NCBI GenBank assembly: GCA_965221785.1
Contig: CBDCSR010000002.1
Coordinates: forward strand, 558,001 to 622,000
Reading direction: 5' to 3'
Length of the DNA: 64,000 nt
Source: BD2-11 sp965221785
GTDB lineage: Bacteria > Gemmatimonadota > Gemmatimonadetes > Longimicrobiales > Gaopeijiaceae
Made by a program: the position numbers and the translations under genes
The notes under the pieces: generated by a model
What the model was told of the DNA's origin: nothing
Database searches by the model: none
The model's input: the letters and a program-made list of their open reading frames with translations, nothing else
Shown: in pieces, positions 34,503 through 42,073 of the stretch
How positions within the stretch are numbered: the stretch's first letter is position 1
Layout: every line of letters begins with the position of its first letter

Positions 34503-34650
34503 TCAAACAAGATAGACAGCGTGCGCCTCGGAGGCTTCGGAATCCAAGGTGATCGAGCGGGTGATCGGCACAGAACGGAATCGCTTGGCCGCCACCACCA
34601 CGGACTTGCGGCTAACGCAAACCGACGCGTCGAACCCGTCATCCTTCCAG
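34503..34650 (-). pseudogene. Orphan coding-like fragment
   Basis: In the frame ending with a TGA at 34503, the minus strand reads as a sensible peptide (DDGFDASVCVSRKSVVVAAK and onward to SEAHAVYLV) with normal codon bias, but there is no start codon nearby. It partly overlaps the 3' end of the membrane-protein gene at 34639-35097 in another frame. It may be the severed tail of a gene lost when the IS3 element inserted. No family was recognised. Confidence 0.35.
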
Positions 34651-35097
34651 AAGGGAGCCCGTCTCCTCACCGGAGCGCAACGCGCGCCCGGCCTTCCGGG
34701 CGACCAGCAGGCTGGCCACGCCTCCTCCCGCACCGAGGAGCGGCAGAATGCTGAACGGGACGATGGCGCCCCCGTTGGGCCAGTCCCCCCAACTGCCGCC
34801 CACAACGAGTCCTGCCAGCAGGAGCCCGCCCAGCACGCCCACCGAGGCGACCCGTGAGCAGGAAAGCTCGTCCAGCGAGCGGCCGCGCGCCGCGATCGCC
34901 AGAATGGCCGAGAAGCTCGTACCGATCCCGACGCCCCAAACGGCACCCGCGATGATCATGAACCCCAACTCATCCTCGGCGCCGGGGAAGAACACCGCAC
35001 TCACCAGGGCGACCAGGGAGAAGAACGCCGCGCCGATAGCGCCGAAGGTCAGCCCCATCCCGAGGACACCGCGGATAACCCTCTTCCAACGCGACAT
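34639..35097 (-). CDS. Hypothetical four-helix membrane protein
   Basis: The 152-residue protein starts MSRWKRVIRGVLGMG and has four hydrophobic helices with small soluble ends; an EDEL pair in the first loop and a short charged tail are the only notable soluble parts. No family recognised. It stands alone beside the IS3 remnant, with about 115 bp of featureless DNA between its start and the oppositely oriented gene at 35212. Confidence 0.62.
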   Translation of the reverse strand: MSRWKRVIRGVLGMGLTFGAIGAAFFSLVALVSAVFFPGAEDELGFMIIAGAVWGVGIGTSFSAILAIAARGRSLDELSCSRVASVGVLGGLLLAGLVVGGSWGDWPNGGAIVPFSILPLLGAGGGVASLLVARKAGRALRSGEETGSLLEG

Positions 35098-35211
35098 GGC
35101 GAACGTCCTGCTTGTGGTGAGATTGATGCCACCCGAGGATACCGGAGGTACGATCAGGCGTGCAAACGGGTTCCGCCGCTTCCAGGTCCAACCCCGAGAG
35201 GCTTGCAGCTA

Positions 35212-35934
35212 ATGCCGGACGACAGTTCCAAGGAAACGCAGACGCCGCCCGCGGCCGACGACGAAAGCGGGCCTCCCGATTCCCCCGGCCACGCCCGGGG
35301 TGGAGGCCGCGCGACCCAGCGCATACCCTTCGCCCGTCTTGCGCTTGAGTTCGTGGTTATCGTCGTCGGCGTTCTCGTCGCCCTCGGCTTCGATCAGTGG
35401 ATGACCACCATCGACCAGCGCCGACTCGTCAACGAGACGCTCTACGCCCTGGCCGCGGAGATCGCCGAGAACACGGTAACGCTCGACCGTCGCATGGCCT
35501 ATCACGACGAGATCCTCCCGGGGCTCGTCGAGAATCAGCGGGCTGCCGAAAGAGGCGAACGCCAGAGCATCTCGATCAGCGGAGCGCTGCCCGAAGGACT
35601 CGGGCTCACGCCGTTGAGGAGTACGGCGTGGGAGTTGGCCAGCGTGACCGAAGCCGTGCGGCACTTCGATTTGCCGATTCTCTCCACGCTCTCCCTCACA
35701 TACGCCCTTCAGGAATCGCTCCACGAGTACGATCGGATCGTTTCCGCCGGGATCATCCAACCGCAGTTCTTCGCGGCCACGGACCAGCCCGGCCCGATCA
35801 TCTACCTCGGCGTCATGGTAAGCGACGTTCGGGCACGCGAAGACGAGCTTGGGCGGTTTTACGCCGAGACGCTGCGGCATGTGCGGCTGCAGCTGGGAGA
35901 CCCCGAGGTTGGCGCGGTGGTGGAGGTGCGCTGA
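35212..35934 (+). CDS. Hypothetical single-pass membrane protein
   Basis: The ATG at 35212 gives 240 residues. A Pro/Gly/Asp-rich cytoplasmic start of about 40 residues leads to one strong membrane helix, LEFVVIVVGVLVALGFDQW, then an external helical domain with ETLYALAAEIAENTVTLDRR. The EFxxIVVGVLxAL-W pattern followed by Leu-rich helices is shared by a large set of uncharacterised proteins (DUF6090-like). Function unknown. Confidence 0.7.
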   Translation: MPDDSSKETQTPPAADDESGPPDSPGHARGGGRATQRIPFARLALEFVVIVVGVLVALGFDQWMTTIDQRRLVNETLYALAAEIAENTVTLDRRMAYHDEILPGLVENQRAAERGERQSISISGALPEGLGLTPLRSTAWELASVTEAVRHFDLPILSTLSLTYALQESLHEYDRIVSAGIIQPQFFAATDQPGPIIYLGVMVSDVRAREDELGRFYAETLRHVRLQLGDPEVGAVVEVR

Positions 35935-36000
35935 CGGAAGTCGGCGGCGCCTACACGACCACGTCGGCATCCTCCTATTGTTCGAACACGGGGCGTGATG

Positions 36001-36214
36001 ATGAACGCCAAGAAGCTGATCCTGGGAACCGCCGGTTATTGCAGGCGCGTTCTTCTGGACTTCTCACGTGCTCGCGTTCGTCGCCAAGCAGAATGTGCCG
36101 GGAGTTTCGGCGTTCATCTGGATGGAAACGACCTATCTACTCCTCCAATTCGGGCTGTTCGGCCTGATCATCGGCGCCATCCACCGTGAAAGATCCCAGG
36201 CCGACGGTCGATAG
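36001..36214 (+). pseudogene. Small membrane protein gene with a single-base frameshift
   Basis: The reading frame from the ATG at 36001 gives MNAKKLILGTA and then loses sense. If one G near 36034 is skipped, the other frame continues as VIAGAFFWTSHVLAFVAK and then MERTYLL-like membrane sequence to a stop at 36212, about 70 residues with two hydrophobic helices. The two parts join so naturally that the gene was clearly once continuous. The extra base could be a true mutation or a sequence error; programmed frameshifting is less likely because there is no slippery site. Confidence 0.6.
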
Positions 36215-36339
36215 CGCTGCTGCGACGAGGGCAGCACTTCAGCCGAGCGCGGTAAGGCCGAGCCGCGCCGGCGACCAAGACGTCCGGATCGCTCCGGGGC
36301 GTTATATTGGTGGACGAGTTTCTGACGAAGAGCGGAGCC

Positions 36340-36936
36340 ATGAGGAGTCTGGCCAAACGGATCATGGAGTACGCCGAGGCCTCGCCCGAGGCTACGCCGA
36401 TCTGCCCGAGTGCCTTGCTTCATCTCGGCAAGCGGGGGGCGGTGAATCAGGCTCTGTCGCGCTTGGCCCGTTCAGGGCAGCTTCTGCGGATCTGCCAAGG
36501 CGTCTACATGCGCCCCATCGAGACACGTCTTGGGCGCTGTGCACCGAGCGTGGGCAAATCGCTCCGTTCGCTTTCCGAACTCTGGGGCGAAACCATCGTT
36601 CCGAACGGAGGCGGCGCGGCCAACTGGCTTGGCCTGACGAACCAGAATCCGGTTCGCTCGGTTTACCTCACTTCCGGTCGCGGTCGGCGATTGCTCTTCG
36701 GCAAGCACCCCGTCGAGTTGCGGCACGCGCCGCGCTGGCAGCTGGTGGCCCCGCACCGCATGGCGGGAGTGGCCATCCGCGCCTTGGCATGGCTCGGCCC
36801 TCACGAGATCGAGGATAGCCTCGACACGGTCCTGCCCAGGCTCACTCAGGAAGACCTCGACGAGCTCGCAACCGCACGGGCCGTCATGCCCCGGTGGATG
36901 GCGGAGCCGCTAAGCACACGCCTCGCCCATGCGTGA
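36340..36936 (+). CDS. AbiEi/DUF6088-type antitoxin
   Basis: The 198-residue protein matches the DUF6088/AbiEi antitoxin type: MRSLAKRIMEYAEA, a winged-helix segment with LGKRGAVNQALSRLARSGQLLRICQGVYMRP, then TIVPNGGGAANWLGL and SVYLTSGRGRRLLFG, and HAPRWQL. Such proteins repress their operon and oppose a nucleotidyltransferase toxin (AbiEii). An earlier TTG at 36307 is possible, but it overlaps a TATATT -10-like box at 36303-36308, so I use the ATG at 36340. The toxin gene should follow with an overlap, and its first codons do. Confidence 0.82.
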   Translation: MRSLAKRIMEYAEASPEATPICPSALLHLGKRGAVNQALSRLARSGQLLRICQGVYMRPIETRLGRCAPSVGKSLRSLSELWGETIVPNGGGAANWLGLTNQNPVRSVYLTSGRGRRLLFGKHPVELRHAPRWQLVAPHRMAGVAIRALAWLGPHEIEDSLDTVLPRLTQEDLDELATARAVMPRWMAEPLSTRLAHA

Positions 36937-36976
36937 GACACCGTTTCAGCATCTCTCGGTCGAAGAGCGTCGCCTT
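36929..36976 (+). pseudogene. Stub of an AbiEii-type toxin gene
   Basis: An ATG at 36929 overlaps the antitoxin stop (ATGCGTGA), the normal arrangement for this module, and the first 16 codons read MRETPFQHLSVEERRL, like the opening of nucleotidyltransferase toxins. From 36977 the DNA is instead a copy of part of the gene at 37917-38651, in the opposite sense, so the toxin is cut off almost at once. The antitoxin is therefore an orphan here. Confidence 0.55.
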
Positions 36977-37147
36977 GCCCGGAACGCCAGTTCGGCGGCC
37001 AAGTTCCGCCATTCGGGTCGGTTGATGGTGCGAAGATCCAGCGCATGGACGAATCCGTCGTCGTGGCGGAAGTGCAGTGACGACTCGTTAGCCGGGAGCC
37101 CCGCGCGAGCGTAGAACTCGGGAGTGTGATCGGCATCGGTGATCACG
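36977..37147 (-). repeat. 171-bp direct repeat, copy A
   Basis: This stretch matches 37990-38160 over 171 bp with no gaps and about ten mismatches counted by eye. In minus-strand translation it gives ITDADHTPEFYARAGLP and onward, a fragment of the membrane protein at 37917-38651, without its start or end. It overlaps the last five bases of the PIN toxin gene and abuts the AbiEii stub. Confidence 0.88.
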
Positions 37148-37556
37148 CATGGACGCCGAGTTCAAGGAAGTCTGTTGCCGTTACGATTCTTGTGCCACGG
37201 AAGGGATCCAGGACGAGAAGGTCGGCATCTCCTGTGATTATCCAGTCGGCACGACCGCAGACCGCCAGCTCAAGCACCTGGTCGTCCTTGGGATCGCGAC
37301 AGGCTCGAATCGACTCGGTGATCTCTACCAGTTGAGCGTCCCGGAGCAGCAGTCCAAGAAACCGTTCTCGCTCACTCGGCGTGACATATCGATCGAATTT
37401 CGGGCGAGACACGACGTCATGAAGCTCTCTCATCAAGGGGACTGATACGAGAATCTCACCGGTGTCGTAGGCGCTCGCGAGGGCAACTCCGGGCGTCGTA
37501 GTCCTGGAGAGCATGGCACTGATGATCGCGTTCGTGTCAAAGACGCATCGCATCAC
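37143..37556 (-). CDS. PIN-domain toxin of a toxin-antitoxin pair
   Basis: The 137-residue protein is a PIN-type RNase, of the family often annotated as a putative toxin-antitoxin PIN component. Acidic site residues are Asp7 in VFDTNAIIS, Glu44 in MRELHDV, Asp91-Asp92 in DPKDDQVLELA and Asp110/Asp112 in ITGDADLLVLDP. It starts directly after the antitoxin stop. Its own stop falls inside the 171-bp repeat copy A, so the last codon or two may have been supplied by the rearrangement. Confidence 0.88.
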   Translation of the reverse strand: MMRCVFDTNAIISAMLSRTTTPGVALASAYDTGEILVSVPLMRELHDVVSRPKFDRYVTPSERERFLGLLLRDAQLVEITESIRACRDPKDDQVLELAVCGRADWIITGDADLLVLDPFRGTRIVTATDFLELGVHA

Positions 37557-37778
37557 CTAGTCTCTCAGGAGATCCTCCAGAATCTCGGGCGTCAAGCCAC
37601 GGGCTCGCGCGTTTTGCGTGATCTCCGCCATGACATCGTGGAGGGACTCGTCGGTCCTCGTGACATCACGCAGACGAAGATTGAGGAGAAGATCCAGCTT
37701 GCGACGATCCTGGTCCGACGCGGATCGATAGGCGTCAGCGAGATCCGGATCCACCGCGATCGTGATTGTATCCGTCAC
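37557..37778 (-). CDS. Small antitoxin paired with the PIN toxin
   Basis: The 73-residue acidic protein begins ITIAVDPDLADAYRSAS and continues RRKLDLLLNLRLRDV, then DESLHDVMAEITQNARARGL and LTPEILEDLLRD. This layout is common for small antitoxins next to PIN toxins. A GTG start at 37778 has GGAGG six bases upstream. A TATATT box sits on the minus strand at 37837-37842, suitable for its promoter. The stop touches the toxin start with no gap. Confidence 0.8.
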   Translation of the reverse strand: MTDTITIAVDPDLADAYRSASDQDRRKLDLLLNLRLRDVTRTDESLHDVMAEITQNARARGLTPEILEDLLRD

Positions 37779-37916
37779 TTGAGTCCTCCCCCCCGAGATG
37801 ATCTCGTGGTCGGTTGCCTCCGCGAAAACGCGTGAAAATATAGCTTGGGACAGCCCCTTGAAGCGACTCCCGAGGGAGCCCTCCTACCTCGTTGCGCCGG
37901 GGCGTTTCTCGCTCAA

Positions 37917-38651
37917 TCAGCCTGGCAACCTCAACGACACATGCAGGTGGTCGGCCGTGCCCACGTGGCGGAGCGTGTGGAAGCCCATCGCCCGGAACGC
38001 CAGTTCGGCCGCCAGGTTCCGCCATTCCGGCCGGTTGATGGTGCGAAGATCCAGCGCGTGGACGAATCCGTCGTCCTGGCGGAAGTGCAGTGACGACTCG
38101 TTGGCCGGGAGCCCGGCGCGAGCGTAGAACTCGGGCGTGCGATCGGCATCGGTGATCACGGCGTCGGCGTCAGCCAGGACGAAGACCGATACGCCCATTC
38201 GCAACAGGGGATGAAGGGCCGAGTACTCGGCGCGCACTTCTTCGGACTTCACGTTGCCGCCGGCGATGACCAACAGCGAGTAGAGCACGAACGCGGCGGC
38301 GCCAAGGGCCGCGACCCGAATCGCGAACTTCCTGAGCCACTTCCCTGCCCCCAGACGCCGACTCGCGGCCCACGCGTAGCACGCCAGAAGCAGCGCGGTG
38401 GCGGCGGTCGAGACGGCCAGCGAGGGCCACGCCCCCAGCCCCCATTGCTGGTAGGCGAAGACGCCTCCACGGACGAGGAGGATGAATGGAAGCACCACGA
38501 GCAGGATAGCCGTCACGCTCCACCGCACGACTCTGCGGAGGAAACGTCGCGGTTTCGTCCTGTTACGCCGGCGCCCCGCCTCCGGTCCGCTCGGCGCCCC
38601 AGGTCCGGTCGGCACCCCGGGACCCGGATACTCGACTCTCAGCGTACTCAC
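37917..38651 (-). CDS. Hypothetical three-helix membrane protein with external C-terminal domain
   Basis: The 244-residue protein has a Pro/Gly-rich start, an Arg/Lys-rich patch, three membrane helices (about 47-70, 78-96, 110-130) and an external C-terminal domain of about 110 residues with ADADAVITDADRTPEF and HFRQDDGFVHALDLR. The end, AMGFHTLRHVGTADHLHVSL, is missing from the partial copy at 36977-37147. No known family recognised. It is the intact donor or ancestor of that repeat. Confidence 0.68.
   Translation of the reverse strand: MSTLRVEYPGPGVPTGPGAPSGPEAGRRRNRTKPRRFLRRVVRWSVTAILLVVLPFILLVRGGVFAYQQWGLGAWPSLAVSTAATALLLACYAWAASRRLGAGKWLRKFAIRVAALGAAAFVLYSLLVIAGGNVKSEEVRAEYSALHPLLRMGVSVFVLADADAVITDADRTPEFYARAGLPANESSLHFRQDDGFVHALDLRTINRPEWRNLAAELAFRAMGFHTLRHVGTADHLHVSLRLPG
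37990..38160 (-). repeat. 171-bp direct repeat, copy B (inside a gene)
   Basis: This copy lies within the gene at 37917-38651 and is in frame there. Copy A is 1,013 bp to the left in the same orientation. The PIN toxin-antitoxin pair lies between the two, so recombination between the copies would remove the module and leave a single repeat. Confidence 0.88.
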
Positions 38652-38831
38652 ATGTCCTCCGATGACCCTGTCCTTTCTCCGCCCCTACGGAGAAGTCGTC
38701 CGTACGCTTCCGGCGGAGCAGGGTGTCGGGGAGATGGCCGCGACTCCCCCGGCCGTGTGGATTTCCGGGGTCATTTGGGGGCGACACCTCGGCGTCTTTG
38801 GGGTGGATGCTGGGGGAGAGCTTCCATCATA

Positions 38832-39371
38832 TCACGTCCCACACAGGCTGGGATCGGATTCCCTCGTCACGCCCCCGTGCCGCCGAAGCACTTCGGCGGC
38901 CTCGGTGTTGCCCCACAGATACGCCATGTTGAGCGGCGTCCGGTTTGCTCCCGCCACCGCGTTGACCGGCGCGCCGGCGTCGATCAGCGCCTGAACCACG
39001 GCCGGGCTCCCGATGTACATGGCCGCAATGTGCAGCACGCTCATGGGCGGACAGAAGGCGTTGCGGACCCAGTTGTTGAACTCGCACCAGTCGCTTGCCT
39101 GCGCTCCGTGGCGGATGAGCTCGTTGATGACCTCGGGGTCGGCGTTGAACTGCGCGGCCATGCAGATCGGGGACTGGTTGTCGTCGTTCCGTCCGGATAC
39201 GCTCTTGCCGGCGTCGAGGCAGGCCGCAACGCTCTCCGGGGTCGCCCGCTTGAAGAAGCCTTCGGTGTTCCAGGTGGCGCAGGGGTCGGGCTCGGCCTCC
39301 GGCTCGGTGGCAGGGGCGGCGCAGACGCAGGCGAGGGCTGCAAGCGCGAGCATCCAGAGTCGGGGTGTCAT
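38832..39371 (-). CDS. Exported ankyrin-repeat protein
   Basis: The 179-residue protein starts at the ATG at 39371 with a signal peptide (MTPRLWMLALAALACVCAAP). A short CATWNTEGFFKRATPESVAACLDAG segment is followed by ankyrin repeats, clearest in MSVLHIAAMYIGSPAVVQALIDAGA and RTPLNMAYLWGNTEAAEVLRRHGG. Repeats mediate protein contacts, and several Cys pairs (CAAP, WCEF, FCPP, LCGT) suggest disulfides outside the cytoplasm. It is a relative of the protein at 40826-41761. Function unknown. Confidence 0.78.
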   Translation of the reverse strand: MTPRLWMLALAALACVCAAPATEPEAEPDPCATWNTEGFFKRATPESVAACLDAGKSVSGRNDDNQSPICMAAQFNADPEVINELIRHGAQASDWCEFNNWVRNAFCPPMSVLHIAAMYIGSPAVVQALIDAGAPVNAVAGANRTPLNMAYLWGNTEAAEVLRRHGGVTRESDPSLCGT

Positions 39372-39503
39372 GTGCAAACCGGGTTCTCTCGAAGGATTAC
39401 CACCCGCAGGCTTCCATCCGTCGCGCCGTAGCGGATCAGATCCAAGGCTGCCGGCAACGCCATCCGCCAGGAGGCGCCATGATTGCTGTAGCATGGCAAT
39501 GGC

Positions 39504-39535
39504 TATCGTAGTACGATATATCTAGAACTACGATA
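39504..39535. promoter_or_regulatory. Inverted-repeat cluster upstream of the ankyrin gene
   Basis: TATCGTAGT at 39504-39512 and ACTACGATA at 39527-39535 are perfect inverted 9-mers with 14 bp between. A third half, ACGATA at 39513-39518, forms a smaller palindrome with the first. The patch is far more AT-rich than its surroundings and lies about 130 bp before the ankyrin gene start. It looks like a regulator-binding site; the regulator is unknown. Confidence 0.5.
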
Positions 39536-39713
39536 ACCGCGGTGTCAAGAGGGGTAGATGATTACAACGTCAAAGGAGCATTTGAATCCCGATCCCGGAG
39601 GCGACCATGTGACGTGCGGCCCCGACGCGCCAGCCGTGCCCGGAGATCCTGCGGATCCGCGAGAACCTCTACCTGTTGTCCACGGTGCTGAAGGAAATCG
39701 ACCAGGGCGGCGG
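39536..39713. other. Intergenic stretch with a coding-like fragment
   Basis: This stretch between the inverted repeat and the membrane-protein gene has no complete gene. On the plus strand near 39640-39720 one frame reads PEILRIRENLYLLSTVLKEI and a little further, with natural codon use, but has no start and no clear partner. It may be a relic of a lost gene. No terminator with a T-run is seen. Confidence 0.35.
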
Positions 39714-40397
39714 CTACGCCACCGATTCCCTGGGCCGGCCAGGGGTCCACGCGCGATCGCGCAGCCACAGCGAGACGGCCACCAGTGCAAACGATGCGGA
39801 CCACGCCCAGTAGGCAGCGCCCAGATGTCCGTACATGAGCGGATCACCGTCGAGCGGGAGCGGGCGAAGGAGGTTGAGCACCCCGAGTCCCAGGGCCGTA
39901 GCGCCCGCGGCTCCGGTCACGATCAGCAGCCACCCGTCCAGCGAGCGCCGGACGCGCCCGAGGGCCGGAAACGTAAGGACCATCGGAAGGTTCAGGAGGA
40001 GCGGGAGGATCCAGCCGTCTTCCAGTGCGAGCCGCAGAAACTCGTATCCCCGAGCCGACATTCCGAAACCCGGGTGGGAGGGGCCGAACCCCACGCCGCC
40101 GAACCCGGGGAGAAGGAAGGACAGCGCGTACAGCCCCCAGCCGGCCAGCAGGAGAAGCCGCCATGAGGGCGTCTCCGACCTCGCGAACTCCCGGAAAAGT
40201 GCCGTCGGCTCACCGAGCTCTTCCCGGGCGGCGGTCTCGAGCGTGCGTGCGGCATCGGTCCCGGGGTCCAACCGCAGTTCCCCGGCGGCGTGGGCCCGCA
40301 GGTGGTCCTCCAGTTCATCCAGTTCACGCGGCGAGAACCATCCTCTGTCTTCCAGACCCTTTCGCCAGCGCCGGATCTCGTCATCCAGCTGAAACAC
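39714..40397 (-). CDS. Membrane protein with permease-prefix-like N-terminal domain
   Basis: The 227-residue protein begins with a soluble helical part, DDEIRRWRKGLEDRGWFSPR and LDELEDHLRAH, like the prefix domain found before ABC permeases in this kind of genome. About five membrane helices follow from residue 78. Its start overlaps the end of the PadR gene by 17 bp. PadR regulators are commonly paired with such proteins. No permease domain is attached here, so it may be a free-standing version. Confidence 0.75.
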   Translation of the reverse strand: MFQLDDEIRRWRKGLEDRGWFSPRELDELEDHLRAHAAGELRLDPGTDAARTLETAAREELGEPTALFREFARSETPSWRLLLLAGWGLYALSFLLPGFGGVGFGPSHPGFGMSARGYEFLRLALEDGWILPLLLNLPMVLTFPALGRVRRSLDGWLLIVTGAAGATALGLGVLNLLRPLPLDGDPLMYGHLGAAYWAWSASFALVAVSLWLRDRAWTPGRPRESVA

Positions 40398-40731
40398 TTG
40401 CGCCTCGCCAGGAGATCTCGAGGGCTGCGGATACCGCCCGCCAGCTCTCCATGTCGATCGACATCTGCCGCCGACCCGGGGCGGTCAACCGGTAGTACTT
40501 GCGGGGTCGTCCTTCGTCGGTGAACTCCCAGTACCCCTCGATGAGCCCATCACGCTCCAGCCGGTGCAGGAGGGGATAGAGCATCCCGGGAGACCACTTC
40601 AGGTCACCCCCGGACAGCTGCTTCACCTGCCTGATGATCTCGTAGCCGTACTGGTCGCCGGCGGCCAGGATGGCGAGCACCAGCGGGCGCGAGGAAGCCG
40701 CCACCAACTCCTTGTAGATGAACTTCTTCAT
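40381..40731 (-). CDS. PadR-family transcriptional regulator
   Basis: The 116-residue protein is a PadR repressor: an N-terminal winged helix with LAILAAGDQYGYEIIRQVKQL, GMLYPLLHRLERDGLI and GRPRKYYRLTAPGR, and then one helix for dimerisation. It should bind upstream of its own start; a palindrome is present there. It is transcribed with the membrane protein that follows. Confidence 0.93.
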   Translation of the reverse strand: MKKFIYKELVAASSRPLVLAILAAGDQYGYEIIRQVKQLSGGDLKWSPGMLYPLLHRLERDGLIEGYWEFTDEGRPRKYYRLTAPGRRQMSIDMESWRAVSAALEISWRGASVSAG

Positions 40732-40759
40732 CCGCGCCCGCAGTGAAGAGATGGAATAT

Positions 40760-40779
40760 ATGTAGATCTACAACATCTA
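40760..40779. promoter_or_regulatory. Candidate PadR operator
   Basis: TGTAGATCTACA is a perfect 12-bp palindrome at 40761-40772, and the wider element has ATGT and ACAT halves nine bases apart plus a further ATCTAC half at 40774-40779. It lies about 30 bp upstream of the padR start. PadR proteins usually bind ATGT/ACAT-type palindromes. Confidence 0.6.
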
Positions 40780-40825
40780 CGGTGCCACAAAACGCCGCAA
40801 CCTCGGGACGCGGGCCCTCCGCCCC

Positions 40826-41761
40826 TCAACCGATAGCGAATCGTTCCTCGGTTCTCCGGAAGCGCGCCACCAGGTACCCGAGCATGGCTAGCATGACTGT
40901 GCCTGCGGCCACTCTGGTCGCGACGTACCGGAGGAACCGCTTCCGCATCGCTTCCCTGCGTACTGCCTCTTCCTGGATCAGTTGGACCACACGTCCGTCC
41001 CTGGCCCAGAGCATTGGGGTAGCCCCTCCGTCCGCTTCCGCCGCGAGGTCGGCACCGCGCCGTAGCAGCACCGCCACCACGTCCGGGTTCGGGCTTGGGA
41101 CCGCGGGGAACCCTCGGCTCCTGGTGGCGGAGTGCAGCGGCGTTTCTCCGACCCTCGCTCTGACGTTTACGTCGGTCACACTTGCGAGTTCTTCCACGAC
41201 ATCAGGGTTGTCGTTCCACAAAGCCGCAAGGTGCAGCGGCGTACGCCCTTCGGGGTTGCGGGCGTACACGTCGGGCTCGTATCGGAGCAGCGCACGCAGC
41301 ACCTCCCGGCTCCCGTTACTCCGAGCCGCGAAGTGCAGCGGCGTTCGACCGTCGCTGGACACTGCCTCGAGGCTCGCTCCCGCCTCGACCAGCATCCTGA
41401 CCACTTCGGGGTCATCGCTTTCCGCTGCCGCCCAGTGGAGCGGGGTCGCGTTCCTGAAGGGGGACCGATCGTTGACGCTGTATCCGCGGAAAATGCACCC
41501 TCGCACCGTCGCCGGATCCACTGCCCGCCAGAACTCCTCGGTCGTCCAACCATCACACTGCGTGCGGGCCCGAGTGAGGGCGGGCGAGGTGATGACCGTC
41601 GGGCTGGTTGCCCGGAGCGGATCGGGGGGCGAGTCGGGAGGTTCGGTTGTCCCGTCCCCGCACGCACAGGCCCAGAGCCCGGCGGATAGCGCCACGGCCC
41701 CAAGGATGAGCGATCGATCCCGGGGCATCCGCACATGCGGGCGAATTGAGAACAGCAACAT
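40826..41761 (-). CDS. Exported ankyrin-repeat lipoprotein
   Basis: The ATG at 41761 has GGAAGG eight bases upstream and gives 311 residues. After a short basic N-region the hydrophobic segment ends GLWACACG, consistent with lipid anchoring. A WTTEEFWRAVDPATVRGCIF segment precedes four or five ankyrin repeats, for example TPLHWAAAESDDPEVVRMLVEAGA-like and RTPLHLAALWNDNPDVVEEL. One membrane helix lies near the C-terminus (GTVMLAMLGYLVARF). The pre-repeat segment is the same type as in 38832-39371, so the two are paralogues. Confidence 0.8.
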   Translation of the reverse strand: MLLFSIRPHVRMPRDRSLILGAVALSAGLWACACGDGTTEPPDSPPDPLRATSPTVITSPALTRARTQCDGWTTEEFWRAVDPATVRGCIFRGYSVNDRSPFRNATPLHWAAAESDDPEVVRMLVEAGASLEAVSSDGRTPLHFAARSNGSREVLRALLRYEPDVYARNPEGRTPLHLAALWNDNPDVVEELASVTDVNVRARVGETPLHSATRSRGFPAVPSPNPDVVAVLLRRGADLAAEADGGATPMLWARDGRVVQLIQEEAVRREAMRKRFLRYVATRVAAGTVMLAMLGYLVARFRRTEERFAIG

Positions 41762-42073
41762 TCGCGACCCTTCCGTTCTTGCCGACGGCCTTGCTCCGTC
41801 CACGCCCAGCACCCCTCGAGCCAACGGGGCAGGATAGCCGACAGGGCTGGTAGTTCGCCATCCTCCATGTGGACGATCTGGCACCCATCCCCGGGGCACC
41901 GCTCACCAATAGCGGCGATGCCCTCCTCCGGCAGGCAGGCCATCAGCGTCCCTTAGCGCACAGCGAAACCAACCCCCCGAGTACTTCCGTACGCCTTCCA
42001 GAGTGCGCGAGCCCTCCTGCAGCGGACGGGCGGGTCGCTCTGGGCGCGAATCAGGCGGGGAGTCACCGGTCGC
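41762..42073. other. Divergent intergenic region
   Basis: About 310 bp separate the ankyrin lipoprotein gene and the efflux adaptor gene, which point away from each other, so both promoters should be here. On the minus strand a frame starting near 41943 reads MACLPEEGIAAIGERCPGDG and runs on into the antisense of no known gene; it could be a small protein but I cannot support it. No clear operator was found. Confidence 0.4.

Noticed and set aside
41762..41943. A possible small protein on the minus strand beginning MACLPEEG
   Set aside because: The frame looks natural for about 40 residues but has no partner, no ribosome site that I can see, and runs into antisense of the ankyrin gene; not enough to call a gene.
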